Shown: positions 55,047 to 63,709, counted from the stretch's first letter. The stretch: 64,000 nt of DNA from Gluconobacter albidus (GCF_002723915.1 NZ_BEWL01000008.1:62001-126000); one strand, 5' to 3'. Made by a program: numbers and translations. The notes: generated by a model not told the origin, from the sequence alone.

Positions 55047-56288
55047 GTGTCTTTGTCCCTTTACCGCCGTCTGAGCGCCCGTAATCTTCTGCTGGCCGGT
55101 GTCTTTGGTATTGCCGCACTTGCCGGCTCCGCCCACGCTGATGATGTCCTCGGTCAGGCCGTTGGCAAGGATCTGCAGCAGGCCCAGAGTGCTCTGGCAT
55201 CCAAGAACTATGCCAAGGCCATGGAAGCCGTCGACGCCGCGGACGCGGTCAAGGGCAAGACCGATTACGAAGCCTACACCACGGCCCAGATGCGCGCCGC
55301 GATCGCTGCACAGTCCGGGAACACGGACGCCGCGATCAAGGCCTATGACGTTCTGATCAATAGCTCGCGTACGCCGAAGGCTGCGAAGGGTCAGATGCTG
55401 ATGGCACAGGCCACCATGGCCTACAGCGCCAAGCAGTACGCCCGCGCCATTCCGGCGACCGAGCGTTATCTGAAGGAATACGGCGCCGACCCGCGCATGC
55501 AGACCATGCTGATCCAGTGCTACTATCTGCAGCAGGACTGGAAAGGCACGGCCAAGGCCGCGCAGGAACAGGTTGATGCCACGATCAAGGCTGGCAAGGT
55601 GCCGGCCGAAAACCAGCTTCAGATGCTGGCGACGGCCTACACGAACCTGAAGGATGCGGATGCCAAGACGCATGCTTATGTTCTGCTGGCCAAGTATTAT
55701 TCGAAGCCTGATTACTGGTCGATGCTGATCCATGATCTGGTCGCGAATCCGAACCTTTCGCCGCCGCTCATCTTTTATGTCGAGCGTCTGCGTCTGGTGA
55801 CCGGTGTGCTGAAGGATCCGTCTGATTATCAGGACATGGCGGAGCGTGCGGTGCAGATGGGTCTGCCCCAGCTTGCGCTGAACCTGCTGAATCAGGGCTA
55901 TGCGAATCACTCGCTCGGCAACGGTCCGACTGCAGCCGCTGATGCGAAATTCCACGCGTTCGTTGCGCAGCAGGCTGCGACGAGCCGGAGCCAGCTTGCT
56001 GCTGCTGCTACGCAGGCCGCCTCTGCGCCGAATGCAGGACCGGCTCTGACCGCTGGCTACAATCAGGTTCTGAACGGACAGGTTGATGAGGGTCTGGCCC
56101 TGATGAAGACCGGTCTGGCAAAGAATCCGCGCTATCCCGATCTGGCTCAGGTCGAATACGGAATGGCGCAGATGGACGGCGGCCAGAAGGCCGAAGCCAT
56201 CAAGACCTTTGAGTCCGTTTCCGGAAACGGACCGGCCCGTGATGTGGCTGAACTCTGGTCGCTGCTGCTGTCGCGGCCTGCCAAGTAA
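55047..56288 (+). CDS. Periplasmic TPR-repeat protein of the TonB operon
   Basis: A 413-residue protein starting at GTG three bases after exbD2. A signal peptide ends near AHADD. The rest is alpha-helical with TPR-like repeats (AQSALASKNYAKAMEAVDAAD, MAYSAKQYARAIPATERYLKEYG, LNGQVDEGLALMKTGLAKNPRYPDLAQVEYG). TPR proteins accompany some TonB systems, for example TtpC in Vibrio, where they assist energy transfer. Location suggests such an accessory role here; sequence alone does not prove it. A terminator follows directly. Confidence 0.75.
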   Translation: MSLSLYRRLSARNLLLAGVFGIAALAGSAHADDVLGQAVGKDLQQAQSALASKNYAKAMEAVDAADAVKGKTDYEAYTTAQMRAAIAAQSGNTDAAIKAYDVLINSSRTPKAAKGQMLMAQATMAYSAKQYARAIPATERYLKEYGADPRMQTMLIQCYYLQQDWKGTAKAAQEQVDATIKAGKVPAENQLQMLATAYTNLKDADAKTHAYVLLAKYYSKPDYWSMLIHDLVANPNLSPPLIFYVERLRLVTGVLKDPSDYQDMAERAVQMGLPQLALNLLNQGYANHSLGNGPTAAADAKFHAFVAQQAATSRSQLAAAATQAASAPNAGPALTAGYNQVLNGQVDEGLALMKTGLAKNPRYPDLAQVEYGMAQMDGGQKAEAIKTFESVSGNGPARDVAELWSLLLSRPAK

Positions 56289-56308
56289 GGCGTTCTTTTC
56301 GACCACAG

Positions 56309-56340
56309 AAAAAGCCGGGGTTCTTCCCCGGCTTTTTTTT
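56309..56340 (+). terminator. Bidirectional terminator between the TonB operon and flgH
   Basis: AAAGCCGGGG and CCCCGGCTTT pair perfectly around a five-base loop, flanked by A residues on the left and eight T residues on the right. It can serve the plus-strand TPR gene and the minus-strand flgH. Confidence 0.92.
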
Positions 56341-56342
56341 GT

Positions 56343-57089
56343 TCAGAACGGCAGGACCGTGTCCATGAACTGCTGTCCGTAGCGGGGTGTCTGAAGCTGC
56401 GTGAGGGTTCCGCGTCCACCGTAGGAGATCCGTGCTTCGGCCATCCGGTCATGCGTGACGGTATTGTCGGCGGTGATGTCCTGCGGACGGACAATGCCGC
56501 TCACGCCCAGTTCCCGAAGTTCGCTGTTGACCCGGACTTCCTGTTTTCCCATCACGACAAAATTGCCGTTGGGCAGGACCTGGGTGATGGTCCCGGCCAG
56601 ACGCAGGGTAACAGTTTCGTTGCGGGTGATCTTGCCAGTTGCACTGGAATCGCTGCTGCTGGCCGTATTCAGGCTGTCCGCACCGGTGATCGAACTGATG
56701 ATCTTGCCCTTGATGCCGAACAGGTTGGGAATGCCGAACTTTTCGTCAGCGGCCCTGTCGGCCGTTGTTCCGTTGTTGAAGGCCGCATTGTCGGTAATGT
56801 CCACGATGATCGTGACCAGATCCCCGACCTGGGAGGCGCGCTGATCCTTGAAGAAGGCCTTGCTGCCGGATCGCCACAGGCTGGCTGCCTCGTCGGGAGG
56901 AGGCTGAAGAGCGGGCATCGGCATGCTGACCGGCCGATACGAGGCAGCCAGCGTCGGATTGGTGATGGATGTCATGCGGGGGGGGCGCCCGATTTCGGAC
57001 ATCTGGGCGAGCGAATTGCAGGCTGACAGGACCGGTAAAAGGCCAAGAAGCCCCAGAGTGCGCACAGAATGTCGAAGAGGATGCCGCAT
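56343..57089 (-). CDS. flgH: Flagellar L-ring protein FlgH
   Basis: About 248 residues from ATG 57089. A lipoprotein signal ends at LSAC. Family signatures are SLWRSGSKAFFKDQRASQVGDLVTIIVDI, KFGIPNLFG and the C-terminal ITQVLPNGNFVVMGKQEVRVNSELRELGVSGIVRPQDI, ISYGGRGTLTQ. FlgH forms the outer-membrane bushing around the flagellar rod, with FlgI in the peptidoglycan. No other flagellar gene is beside it in this window. A longer frame exists upstream but lacks support. Confidence 0.93.
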   Translation of the reverse strand: MRHPLRHSVRTLGLLGLLPVLSACNSLAQMSEIGRPPRMTSITNPTLAASYRPVSMPMPALQPPPDEAASLWRSGSKAFFKDQRASQVGDLVTIIVDITDNAAFNNGTTADRAADEKFGIPNLFGIKGKIISSITGADSLNTASSSDSSATGKITRNETVTLRLAGTITQVLPNGNFVVMGKQEVRVNSELRELGVSGIVRPQDITADNTVTHDRMAEARISYGGRGTLTQLQTPRYGQQFMDTVLPF

Positions 57090-57380
57090 GGGAAAGTTGA
57101 GATCCGTCAGTTCCGTATGATCCCCAGCAAACACGATAACGGTAAAAAACCTGTTAAGACGCCCGGCTTGCCGTACCTTGAAAAGGCTTGATGGACGCTG
57201 ATCGTCCGCCAGACGGGTTCTGCTTCCGATGCGGCCTTGCCCTGTTCGCGGATGTGGCCGAAAAGAGTCCGGTCTGGGATGACATTCGGCCAGTCTGGGC
57301 CATTCTGCCGGGAGAATACCCCATGCCGACTGTTGCTGTCTTTTTTGTTGCGGGTCGTTCGTTCGCTCATGGCTCCTGAC

Positions 57381-58295
57381 ATGGGGTTGCGGATTCTGCT
57401 GACGGGTGGGCAGGGATTTGTCGGGCAACATCTCAAAGCCCGGCTTCAGGACCGTCTGCCTGGGCATGTGCTGCTGGAAGATCCGATGGATATCCGGGAC
57501 CGGGCTGCGGTCGAACGTTTTGTCCGCAGCGAAAAACCCGATGCCTGTCTGCATCTGGCGGCCGTCTCTTCGGTTGCGCGCGCCGAGGCTGGAACGGATG
57601 ACGCCTGGACCGTCAATCTGGACGGGACGCTCGTTCTGGCCGAGACCTTCGAGACTTATGCCCCGCAGGCCAGTTTTGTGTTCGTCTCAACCGCCGAGAT
57701 CTACGGCGCGAGTTTTTCGTCAGGACAGCCGCTCGATGAAACGGCCGTTATCGCGCCGGTCAATGCCTATGCCTCCAGCAAGGCTGCGGCGGATCTGGCG
57801 ATTGGTAATCTGAGTCAGGAAGGGTTGCATGGTGTGCGCCTGCGCTCTTTCACGCAGGCTGGGACGGCGCAGGATAAAGAGGCAATTCTCCCGTTTCTTG
57901 CGGCACAGGTTGCGCGGATCGAGGCTGGACAGCAGGCTCCGGTCATTACCGTTGGCCAACCGGATGCCGGGTTTGACATCACCGATGTGCGCGATGCCTG
58001 CGATGCCTATATCAGTGCGCTCGTTCCGCCTCGTTCGCTGCCAAATGGCACCGTTCTGAATATCTGCTCCGGCGTGACGCGGACCGTCCGGTCGATGGCG
58101 GAGGATCTTCTGGACGTTGCGGGTGTTTCGGCCACGCTCAGGGTGGATCCGGCCCTTGCGTCACCGTCCGGTCTTGAGTCCATGCAGGGCAATCCGGCAG
58201 CGGCGCATGAGGCACTGGGCTGGTCCACCCGGATTCCGTGGAGCGAGACGCTAGTCACGGTTCTCAACGACTGGCGTTATCGCATTACGGCCTGA
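57381..58295 (+). CDS. NAD-dependent sugar epimerase/dehydratase (GDP-4-keto-6-deoxymannose reductase-like)
   Basis: About 304 residues from ATG 57381 (ATG 57369 also possible). It is an extended short-chain dehydrogenase: nucleotide motif ILLTGGQGFVGQHL, HLAAVSSVARAE, catalytic FVSTAEIYG and YASSKAAADL (Tyr-x3-Lys), FDITDVRDACDAYI. The short length and wording resemble Rmd reductases making GDP-D-rhamnose, or related nucleotide-sugar enzymes. Its product would feed surface polysaccharide or glycosylation. No sugar-pathway neighbour confirms the substrate. Confidence 0.72.
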   Translation: MGLRILLTGGQGFVGQHLKARLQDRLPGHVLLEDPMDIRDRAAVERFVRSEKPDACLHLAAVSSVARAEAGTDDAWTVNLDGTLVLAETFETYAPQASFVFVSTAEIYGASFSSGQPLDETAVIAPVNAYASSKAAADLAIGNLSQEGLHGVRLRSFTQAGTAQDKEAILPFLAAQVARIEAGQQAPVITVGQPDAGFDITDVRDACDAYISALVPPRSLPNGTVLNICSGVTRTVRSMAEDLLDVAGVSATLRVDPALASPSGLESMQGNPAAAHEALGWSTRIPWSETLVTVLNDWRYRITA

Positions 58296-58307
58296 AACCC
58301 TGCGGCG

Positions 58308-58320
58308 TAATTGGCAATTA
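58308..58320 (+). promoter_or_regulatory. Candidate LysR-type (T-N11-A) operator
   Basis: TAATTGGCAATTA is a perfect 6-1-6 inverted repeat with the T-N11-A form of LysR-family sites. It is 29 bp before the AtzG/HpxX-like gene, in a 53-bp spacer. A LysR regulator is encoded at 62723-63607 in the same cluster. The link is inferred. Confidence 0.45.
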
Positions 58321-58348
58321 TCATTTTCTTCGCAAAACCGGAGTTCGT

Positions 58349-58531
58349 ATGATGACAGATCCCCATGACACTGAAATCGCGGTGCTCGCCACTGCGAACG
58401 GGCTGGTCATTCCGGTCGAGTTCCATGCAGGCGTGCGCAGCAATCTGGATCTTCTGCGCAGTTATGGTGCGCTGATCGAAGGGCTGGAACTGCCTGATCG
58501 CCTCGAGCCCGCATTCCGGTACGAGCCATGA
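58349..58531 (+). CDS. DUF4089/AtzG-like amidase accessory subunit (HpxX-like)
   Basis: A 60-residue protein; GGAG lies five bases before the ATG. It reads VIPVEFHAGVRSNLDLLRSYGALIEGLELPDRLEPAF, the compact helical pattern of DUF4089 proteins. AtzG, a GatC-like member, forms a heterotetramer with the amidase AtzE; HpxX is the corresponding small gene in the Klebsiella hpx cluster. The gene overlaps the next, an AtzE-type amidase, by four bases (ATGA), as expected for an obligate subunit pair. Easily missed because of its size. Confidence 0.78.
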   Translation: MMTDPHDTEIAVLATANGLVIPVEFHAGVRSNLDLLRSYGALIEGLELPDRLEPAFRYEP

Positions 58532-59862
58532 GCGGCCTTCAGCAGCGCACCGTCGCGCTCGCCGCCAGCGTCCGCAAGGGCGAGATTTCCGCCCGCGAAC
58601 TTGCGGTGAAGGTTCTGGCCGATATTGAAAGCCGGGACGGGGCCTTTGGCTGTGTCACGCGCCTTCTGATGCAGCGTGCGCTGGAAGCGGCCGAGCGGGT
58701 GGACCGTCTTGTGCTTCAGGGGCAGGACCCCGGACCGCTCGCGGGTGTGCCTTTCGGCATCAAGGATCTGTTCGATGTCCGTGGAGAGATCACGACGGCG
58801 GGGTCCAGGGTCCTCGCAAATGATCCGCCCGCCACGCAGGATGCGGTTCTGGTCGCGCATATGATCGCGGCCGGGGCCATCCCCGTTGCCCTGACGAACA
58901 TGGACGAATTCGCCTACGGGTTCGCCACGATCAATGCGCATTACGGCAATACCCGCAATCCCCATGCGCCCGACCGCCTGGCGGGAGGTTCCTCGGGTGG
59001 TTCGGCGGCGGGTGTGGCGGCGCGGCTGTTTTCCATCGGGCTGGGGTCCGATACGAATGGCTCAATCCGCGTTCCGTCCTCGCTTTGCGGTATCTGGGGC
59101 CTTCGGGCGACGCAGGGGCTCCTGTCGACCGAAGGCAGTTACCCGTTCGTGCCGAGTCTCGATACGGTCGGCCCCTTTGCGGACAGTGCAGGCGGGCTGA
59201 AAGCCTGTTTTGAGGCCCTCAGCGCAAAGGCGCTTCCGGCTGTGGAAGCGGACAGCCTGCGGATTGCCCGGCTTGGCGGCTGGTTCGGTGAAAACATGTC
59301 TCCTCCGATGCAGACGGCCATCGACAGGCTCTCGATGGCGCTGGGGGCGACGGATGTGGTCGAACTGCCGGAGGTGGCGCGGGCCCGGGCAGCAGCTTTT
59401 GTCATCAGTGCGTCCGAAGGGGCAGGGCAGCATCTCGGGCGGCTGCGGACGCGGGCCGCGGAATACGATCCCGCCGTGCGCGACCGCCTTCTGGCCGGTG
59501 CGCTTCTGCCCTCCACGCTCGTTTTTCAGGCCCATCGCCTGCGGCACTGGTTCCGGGACCGGATGCATGAGGCGTTTGCAAAGACCGACATCCTGCTGGC
59601 TCCGGCGCTTGTCGGGGAAGCGCCGCGCTTCGATCAGCCCGAAATCGAGATCGGTGGCAGGATGGTCTCCGCCCGCGCCAATCTGGGACTGTATACGCAG
59701 CCGCTGACGCTGGCTGGTTTCCCGGTTCTGACGGTTCCGATGGCGGTTCCGGGCCTGCCGCTCGGCGCGCAGCTCATCGCGCGTCCGGGGCGCGAGGACC
59801 AGCTTTTTGCGTTGGCGGAAAAGCTGGAAACGGACGGGCTGGCCGAAGCCCGTCTGGTCTGA
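58528..59862 (+). CDS. AtzE-family amidase (HpxY-like)
   Basis: A 444-residue amidase-signature enzyme with the Ser-cisSer-Lys triad: Lys79 in PFGIKDLF, the cis-Ser in GGSSGGS (155-156), and the nucleophile Ser179 in DTNGSIRVP. The AtzE group includes 1-carboxybiuret hydrolase; HpxY is the homologue in the Klebsiella purine-nitrogen cluster, with no settled function. No GatA-type partner GatB is nearby. It probably deamidates a small urea- or oxamate-like compound in the cytoplasm. It is convergent with the symporter gene at one-base distance. Confidence 0.8.
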   Translation: MSGLQQRTVALAASVRKGEISARELAVKVLADIESRDGAFGCVTRLLMQRALEAAERVDRLVLQGQDPGPLAGVPFGIKDLFDVRGEITTAGSRVLANDPPATQDAVLVAHMIAAGAIPVALTNMDEFAYGFATINAHYGNTRNPHAPDRLAGGSSGGSAAGVAARLFSIGLGSDTNGSIRVPSSLCGIWGLRATQGLLSTEGSYPFVPSLDTVGPFADSAGGLKACFEALSAKALPAVEADSLRIARLGGWFGENMSPPMQTAIDRLSMALGATDVVELPEVARARAAAFVISASEGAGQHLGRLRTRAAEYDPAVRDRLLAGALLPSTLVFQAHRLRHWFRDRMHEAFAKTDILLAPALVGEAPRFDQPEIEIGGRMVSARANLGLYTQPLTLAGFPVLTVPMAVPGLPLGAQLIARPGREDQLFALAEKLETDGLAEARLV

Positions 59863-59863
59863 C

Positions 59864-61126
59864 TCAGGGCTGTTTCAGCGCCTCGGCCATGGCGGCATGG
59901 TCGAGGCGTTTTTCCCACGCGGCGATCAGGACCGGCGCCACGCAGTTACCGGCGAAATTGCCTACAGCCCGGGCGATCCCCACAAACCAGTCCACGGCCA
60001 GCAGCATGACCAGACTGCCGGGTGGAATGGAGGGAACGCTGGCCAGCGTCGCCGCCAGAACAACGATCGCAAAGCCCGGAATTCCGTGGGCGCCCTTGGA
60101 CGTGATCAGTGCCGTCACCAGCAGGGTTGCGATCTGCCAGACCGTCAGATGCGTCCCGGTGGCATTGGCCAGAAAAATGACGGACAGGCCCAGATAGATC
60201 GACAGCGCATCCAGATTGAGCGAATACCCCGCAGGCACCACAATTCCGACGACCTGACGTTCGACGCCCAGCTTTTCGAGCTTGGTCATGAGGCTGGGCA
60301 GAACCGAATCGGACGCTGTGGTCGTGGCGACAATCAGCAGTTCTTCACGGAAATATCGTGCAAATCGCAGCGGGTTTACACCTGCGATCCGAAGGGCTCC
60401 CCCGAGCGCGCAGACGACAAATGCGCTGACCAGCAGGAAATACAGGATCGTAAATCCGGCCAGATGGCCGATTGTTCCGAGGCCATATCGTGCCGTGGTC
60501 GTCACCATTGCTCCGAAGACGCCCAGCGGAGCCACGCGGATGATAAGGCCCATCATGCGTGAAAACAGGTCGGACACGCTTTCGATCAGCCGGACCAGCG
60601 GCAGGCCCCGGTCTCCCATGCCGCTCAGGCAGCATCCGACAAAAATCGCGAAAACAAGGATCTGAAGCACATTGCCCTGCGCAAAGGCTTCGGCCGGGGT
60701 GTGCGGGACGAGCGAGAGCAGGAAGCCGCTGAAGCCTTCCGCGCGCAGGTTCTGGGCATGGCCGCCATAGGACGCGATCATCCGGGCGTCGCTCGCGGTG
60801 GGAACGAAGCCCACGCCCTGTCCGATTCCCAGCCCCATCGCCACCACGACCGCCACGACAAGCGCCACGGTGGTCATGAGTTCGAAATAGAGCATCGCGC
60901 ATCCGCCAAGACGCCCTACCGTCTTCAGGGAGCCCGCGCCCAGAATGCCGAGCGTGACGATACAGAACAGCAGCGGTCCGACCGCCATGATGATGAGGCG
61001 CATGAACAGTGCTGTCATCCAGCCCACGTCATCCACAAGGAAAGGGCAGAACAGCCCGGCGCCAAGGCCCAGAACCGTCGCCAGCACGACCTGTGCGAAC
61101 AGGCTTTCCGCAAAATACTTTACCAT
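59864..61126 (-). CDS. Dicarboxylate/amino acid:cation symporter (DAACS family)
   Basis: A 420-residue transporter with eight helices and two re-entrant loops: TASDSVLPSLMTKLEKLG (HP1 serine-rich loop), VVPAGYSLNLDALSIYLG (TM7 signature) and SKGAHGIPGFAIVVLAATL (HP2). DctA and GltP import dicarboxylates or acidic amino acids with Na+ or H+. It overlaps the end of the HpxW-like gene by seven bases, so in this cluster it is the likely importer of an anionic nitrogen compound such as oxamate, oxalurate or allantoate. That substrate is an inference. Confidence 0.82.
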   Translation of the reverse strand: MVKYFAESLFAQVVLATVLGLGAGLFCPFLVDDVGWMTALFMRLIIMAVGPLLFCIVTLGILGAGSLKTVGRLGGCAMLYFELMTTVALVVAVVVAMGLGIGQGVGFVPTASDARMIASYGGHAQNLRAEGFSGFLLSLVPHTPAEAFAQGNVLQILVFAIFVGCCLSGMGDRGLPLVRLIESVSDLFSRMMGLIIRVAPLGVFGAMVTTTARYGLGTIGHLAGFTILYFLLVSAFVVCALGGALRIAGVNPLRFARYFREELLIVATTTASDSVLPSLMTKLEKLGVERQVVGIVVPAGYSLNLDALSIYLGLSVIFLANATGTHLTVWQIATLLVTALITSKGAHGIPGFAIVVLAATLASVPSIPPGSLVMLLAVDWFVGIARAVGNFAGNCVAPVLIAAWEKRLDHAAMAEALKQP

Positions 61127-62712
61127 GCTGCAACAGCTCCGTCGCTCCGGGGGTCGGTCGCACCTTCGAGCCGTCCGTTCTCATGACGGACGAGCGCACC
61201 GGCGTGACCCATGATGATGGACTGGTCTTCAAGCGCCTCGACGACGTGCCCGGCCGTTTCAAGCTGCGACATCACATCCGGGCTGAAGCCGGGCTCCACC
61301 TTGAGCGACAGGCTCTCTTCCCCCCATGTTCGTCCGAGCAGCCAGCGGGGTCGGCGGATGGCCTCCTGAAGCGGAACGCCGTGGCGGACGTGACGGCTGA
61401 AGACCGCCGCCTGTGTCTGGGGCTGCCCTTCGCCGCCCATGGTGCCGTAAACCATCGTGCGTCCGTCGCGGAGCCGGGCCGCGGCCGGATTGAGCGTATG
61501 AAACGGCTTGGCGCCGGGTCGCAGGATGTTCCAGCCCGAATGGGCCAGACGGAAAGACGAGCCGCGATTCTGCCAGAACAATCCGCTCTGCGGCAGCATT
61601 ACGCCGGAGCCGAACTCGAAATACAGGCTCTGGATCATGCTGACGGCCACGCCATTGCGGTCGATCGCGCCCATCCAGGTCGTGTCGCCCCACTGCGTCT
61701 GTTCCGTCCAGGGCATGGCATGAGTCATGGAAATCCGGGCGGTCATCGCCTCCAGCCGTGCCGGATCGGCGAGCAGGCTCCGGGCCAGCGCCTCGGAATG
61801 TTCGCTGCCATCCGTGTGTCTGTTGCGATAGAGAAACGACTGTTTGGTCGCCTCGACCAGCCCGTGGATGTGCGAAAAGCTCTCCGGCCCGTTGTCGCGG
61901 CTCAGATGATCCGAGAGCGCAAGGATTAGAAGCGATGCCACGCCCTGTGTGGGAGGCGCGGTGTTGTAGAGAGTGCCATCGCTCGTCTGGGCCTGAAGCG
62001 GTTCCTTGACCTCCGCCCGATGGGCCAGAAGATCCAGCGACCGGACCGGGCTGCCCGCCGCCGCCAGATCCGCCGCCAGACTGCGGGCGAGCGGGCCGTT
62101 ATAGAAGCTCCGCAAGCCGTCCCGGTTCAGCATCCGCAGCGTTTGCGCCAGTTCCGGGGATTTGCGGATGCTTCCTGCCGTCCAGGGTTTGCCTTCAGGG
62201 AAGCAGATCCGCGCCAGTGTCGGGTCCGACATCAGTTCGTGCTGTTTCTGCGCGAGCAGGGCGCCTTCGCTTTCGGAAACCACGCGGCCATGTTCGGCGT
62301 AATGGATGGCGTCGCGGAGCAGACGGTCCAGCGGCAGGGGGTCGCGCAGTTCGGCGCTCAGTTCCAGCGCGGTTTCCCAGCCCGAAACCGTGCCCGCGAC
62401 CGTATTGGCTGCAAGGCCGCCGCGCCAGGGAATGACGGTGTGCCCGGCTTCGGTATAGATCGCGTGTTCGGCACCCATCGCCAGCGCTCCGCAGGCGTCA
62501 ATCGCCACGGTGCGGCCGTCCGGATGGCAGATCAGCCAGAACGCATCGCCGCCCAGCCCCGTCATGTGCGGATACACCACGGCCAGCGTGGATGCCGTGG
62601 CGACCACGGCCTCGATGGCCGTGCCGCCTTCGCGCAGGACATCCAGCCCCGCCTGACTGGCCAGATGGTGGGGCGACGTCACCATTCCGCCAAGAGCGTT
62701 GGGTGTGAGCAT
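61120..62712 (-). CDS. Gamma-glutamyltransferase-family amidohydrolase (HpxW/oxamate amidohydrolase-like)
   Basis: About 530 residues from ATG 62712 (AGGA upstream). It is an Ntn-hydrolase of the GGT family: GGMVTSPHHLASQAGLDVLREGG, VVYPHMTGLGGD, and the processing site GDTTWMGAIDRNG, whose first Thr (Thr344) would become the N-terminal nucleophile. The T-x-W wording at this site instead of TTH resembles Klebsiella HpxW, shown to hydrolyse oxamate to oxalate and ammonia, rather than true glutathione hydrolases. No signal peptide is visible, so it is cytoplasmic, which also argues against classic periplasmic GGT. It lies ten bases after lysR and overlaps the symporter gene. Confidence 0.78.
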   Translation of the reverse strand: MLTPNALGGMVTSPHHLASQAGLDVLREGGTAIEAVVATASTLAVVYPHMTGLGGDAFWLICHPDGRTVAIDACGALAMGAEHAIYTEAGHTVIPWRGGLAANTVAGTVSGWETALELSAELRDPLPLDRLLRDAIHYAEHGRVVSESEGALLAQKQHELMSDPTLARICFPEGKPWTAGSIRKSPELAQTLRMLNRDGLRSFYNGPLARSLAADLAAAGSPVRSLDLLAHRAEVKEPLQAQTSDGTLYNTAPPTQGVASLLILALSDHLSRDNGPESFSHIHGLVEATKQSFLYRNRHTDGSEHSEALARSLLADPARLEAMTARISMTHAMPWTEQTQWGDTTWMGAIDRNGVAVSMIQSLYFEFGSGVMLPQSGLFWQNRGSSFRLAHSGWNILRPGAKPFHTLNPAAARLRDGRTMVYGTMGGEGQPQTQAAVFSRHVRHGVPLQEAIRRPRWLLGRTWGEESLSLKVEPGFSPDVMSQLETAGHVVEALEDQSIIMGHAGALVRHENGRLEGATDPRSDGAVAAW

Positions 62713-62722
62713 GGTTTCGTCC

Positions 62723-63607
62723 TTAAACTGGGAGGAGTTCGGGCTGAAGGCGCGGGACATGCGCGCACAGCGTCCGGATCAGCAGGTCTTCGGGGCCCTG
62801 CGCGGTCTGATGGCGGGTGGAGGCGATGAATTCCACCTGAGGCATGTCCGGCAGAAGGCCCGGGGCGCAATGCGGCAGATGTTCCACGTTTCGCAGAAAC
62901 GCAGGCTGCGGGGTGACGCCATATCCCGCCCGGACAGCGGCCAGAAGCGCCCCGAGGCTGCCGCTGGTAAAGGCCAGATGCCACGCCCTTCCGCTCTTGT
63001 TGAGCGTCTCGATCGCCAGTCTGCGCGTGACGCTGCCATCTGGAAATGTGACGAGCGGAATGGACTGTTCGGCCGGAAATTCGGTACCGGCGGGGGCATA
63101 CCAGCGCATGTCTTCGGTCCAGAGTTTCTGGCCGCGTGTTTCGGTCGTGCGCCGCATTCCGCACCAGACATCCAGCTCCCCCTGTTCCAGAAGATGCGCC
63201 AGATGAGCCGACAGCCCCACGGTCAGCGTGATCTGGAGGGAGGGGTGGGAGGCGCGGAATGTGCCGAGAATTTCGGGAAAGCGCGTCAGGAGCAGGTCTT
63301 CCGTCACACCCAGCCGGATCGTCCCGCGCGGCGCTTCCTGCCGGAAGCGGGACAGGATGCTGTCCTCGCACTGCAGAAGCTGCCGGGCCAGACCGATCAG
63401 CGCCATGCCGTCTTCGGTCAGACGCACGCTTTTGGTGCTGCGGGCCAGCAGGCGCGTGCCAAGCTGCTCCTCCAGCCGGCTGACATGCTGGCTGATGGTG
63501 GACTGGCTCACCCTCTGGCTCTGCGCGGCTGACGTGAAATGCAGCGTCTCCGCGACGGCGAGAAAGGATTGCAGATGGAACGGATCGAGATGCATCTGAT
63601 CTTTCAT
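62723..63607 (-). CDS. LysR-family transcriptional regulator
   Basis: About 294 residues from ATG 63607. The N-terminal winged helix-turn-helix (FLAVAETLHFTSAAQSQRVSQSTISQHVSRLEEQLG) is followed by a substrate-binding domain (PRGTIRLGVTEDLLL, LPDMPQVEFIAS). I prefer this start because an upstream ATG (63625) lies inside an inverted repeat that may be its operator. It is divergent from the allantoate-amidohydrolase-type gene and leads the minus-strand run with the HpxW-like enzyme and the symporter. It probably activates the cluster in response to a pathway metabolite. Confidence 0.88.
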   Translation of the reverse strand: MKDQMHLDPFHLQSFLAVAETLHFTSAAQSQRVSQSTISQHVSRLEEQLGTRLLARSTKSVRLTEDGMALIGLARQLLQCEDSILSRFRQEAPRGTIRLGVTEDLLLTRFPEILGTFRASHPSLQITLTVGLSAHLAHLLEQGELDVWCGMRRTTETRGQKLWTEDMRWYAPAGTEFPAEQSIPLVTFPDGSVTRRLAIETLNKSGRAWHLAFTSGSLGALLAAVRAGYGVTPQPAFLRNVEHLPHCAPGLLPDMPQVEFIASTRHQTAQGPEDLLIRTLCAHVPRLQPELLPV

Positions 63608-63608
63608 G

Positions 63609-63634
63609 CCAATATGTGGGACCATATTTATTGG
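63609..63634 (+). promoter_or_regulatory. Inverted repeat in the divergent lysR promoter region
   Basis: CCAATATG and CATATTTATTGG form an imperfect palindrome (two-base insertion in the right arm) just upstream of the LysR start. LysR regulators usually bind such sites between themselves and a divergent target. Candidate only. Confidence 0.45.
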
Positions 63635-63709
63635 TAGGTCAACTTGATCTGATTCCGTTATGAGCGCAAAGTTCCCCTGCTTGACCCATCACCCCGGACA
63701 GGAGCCCCC

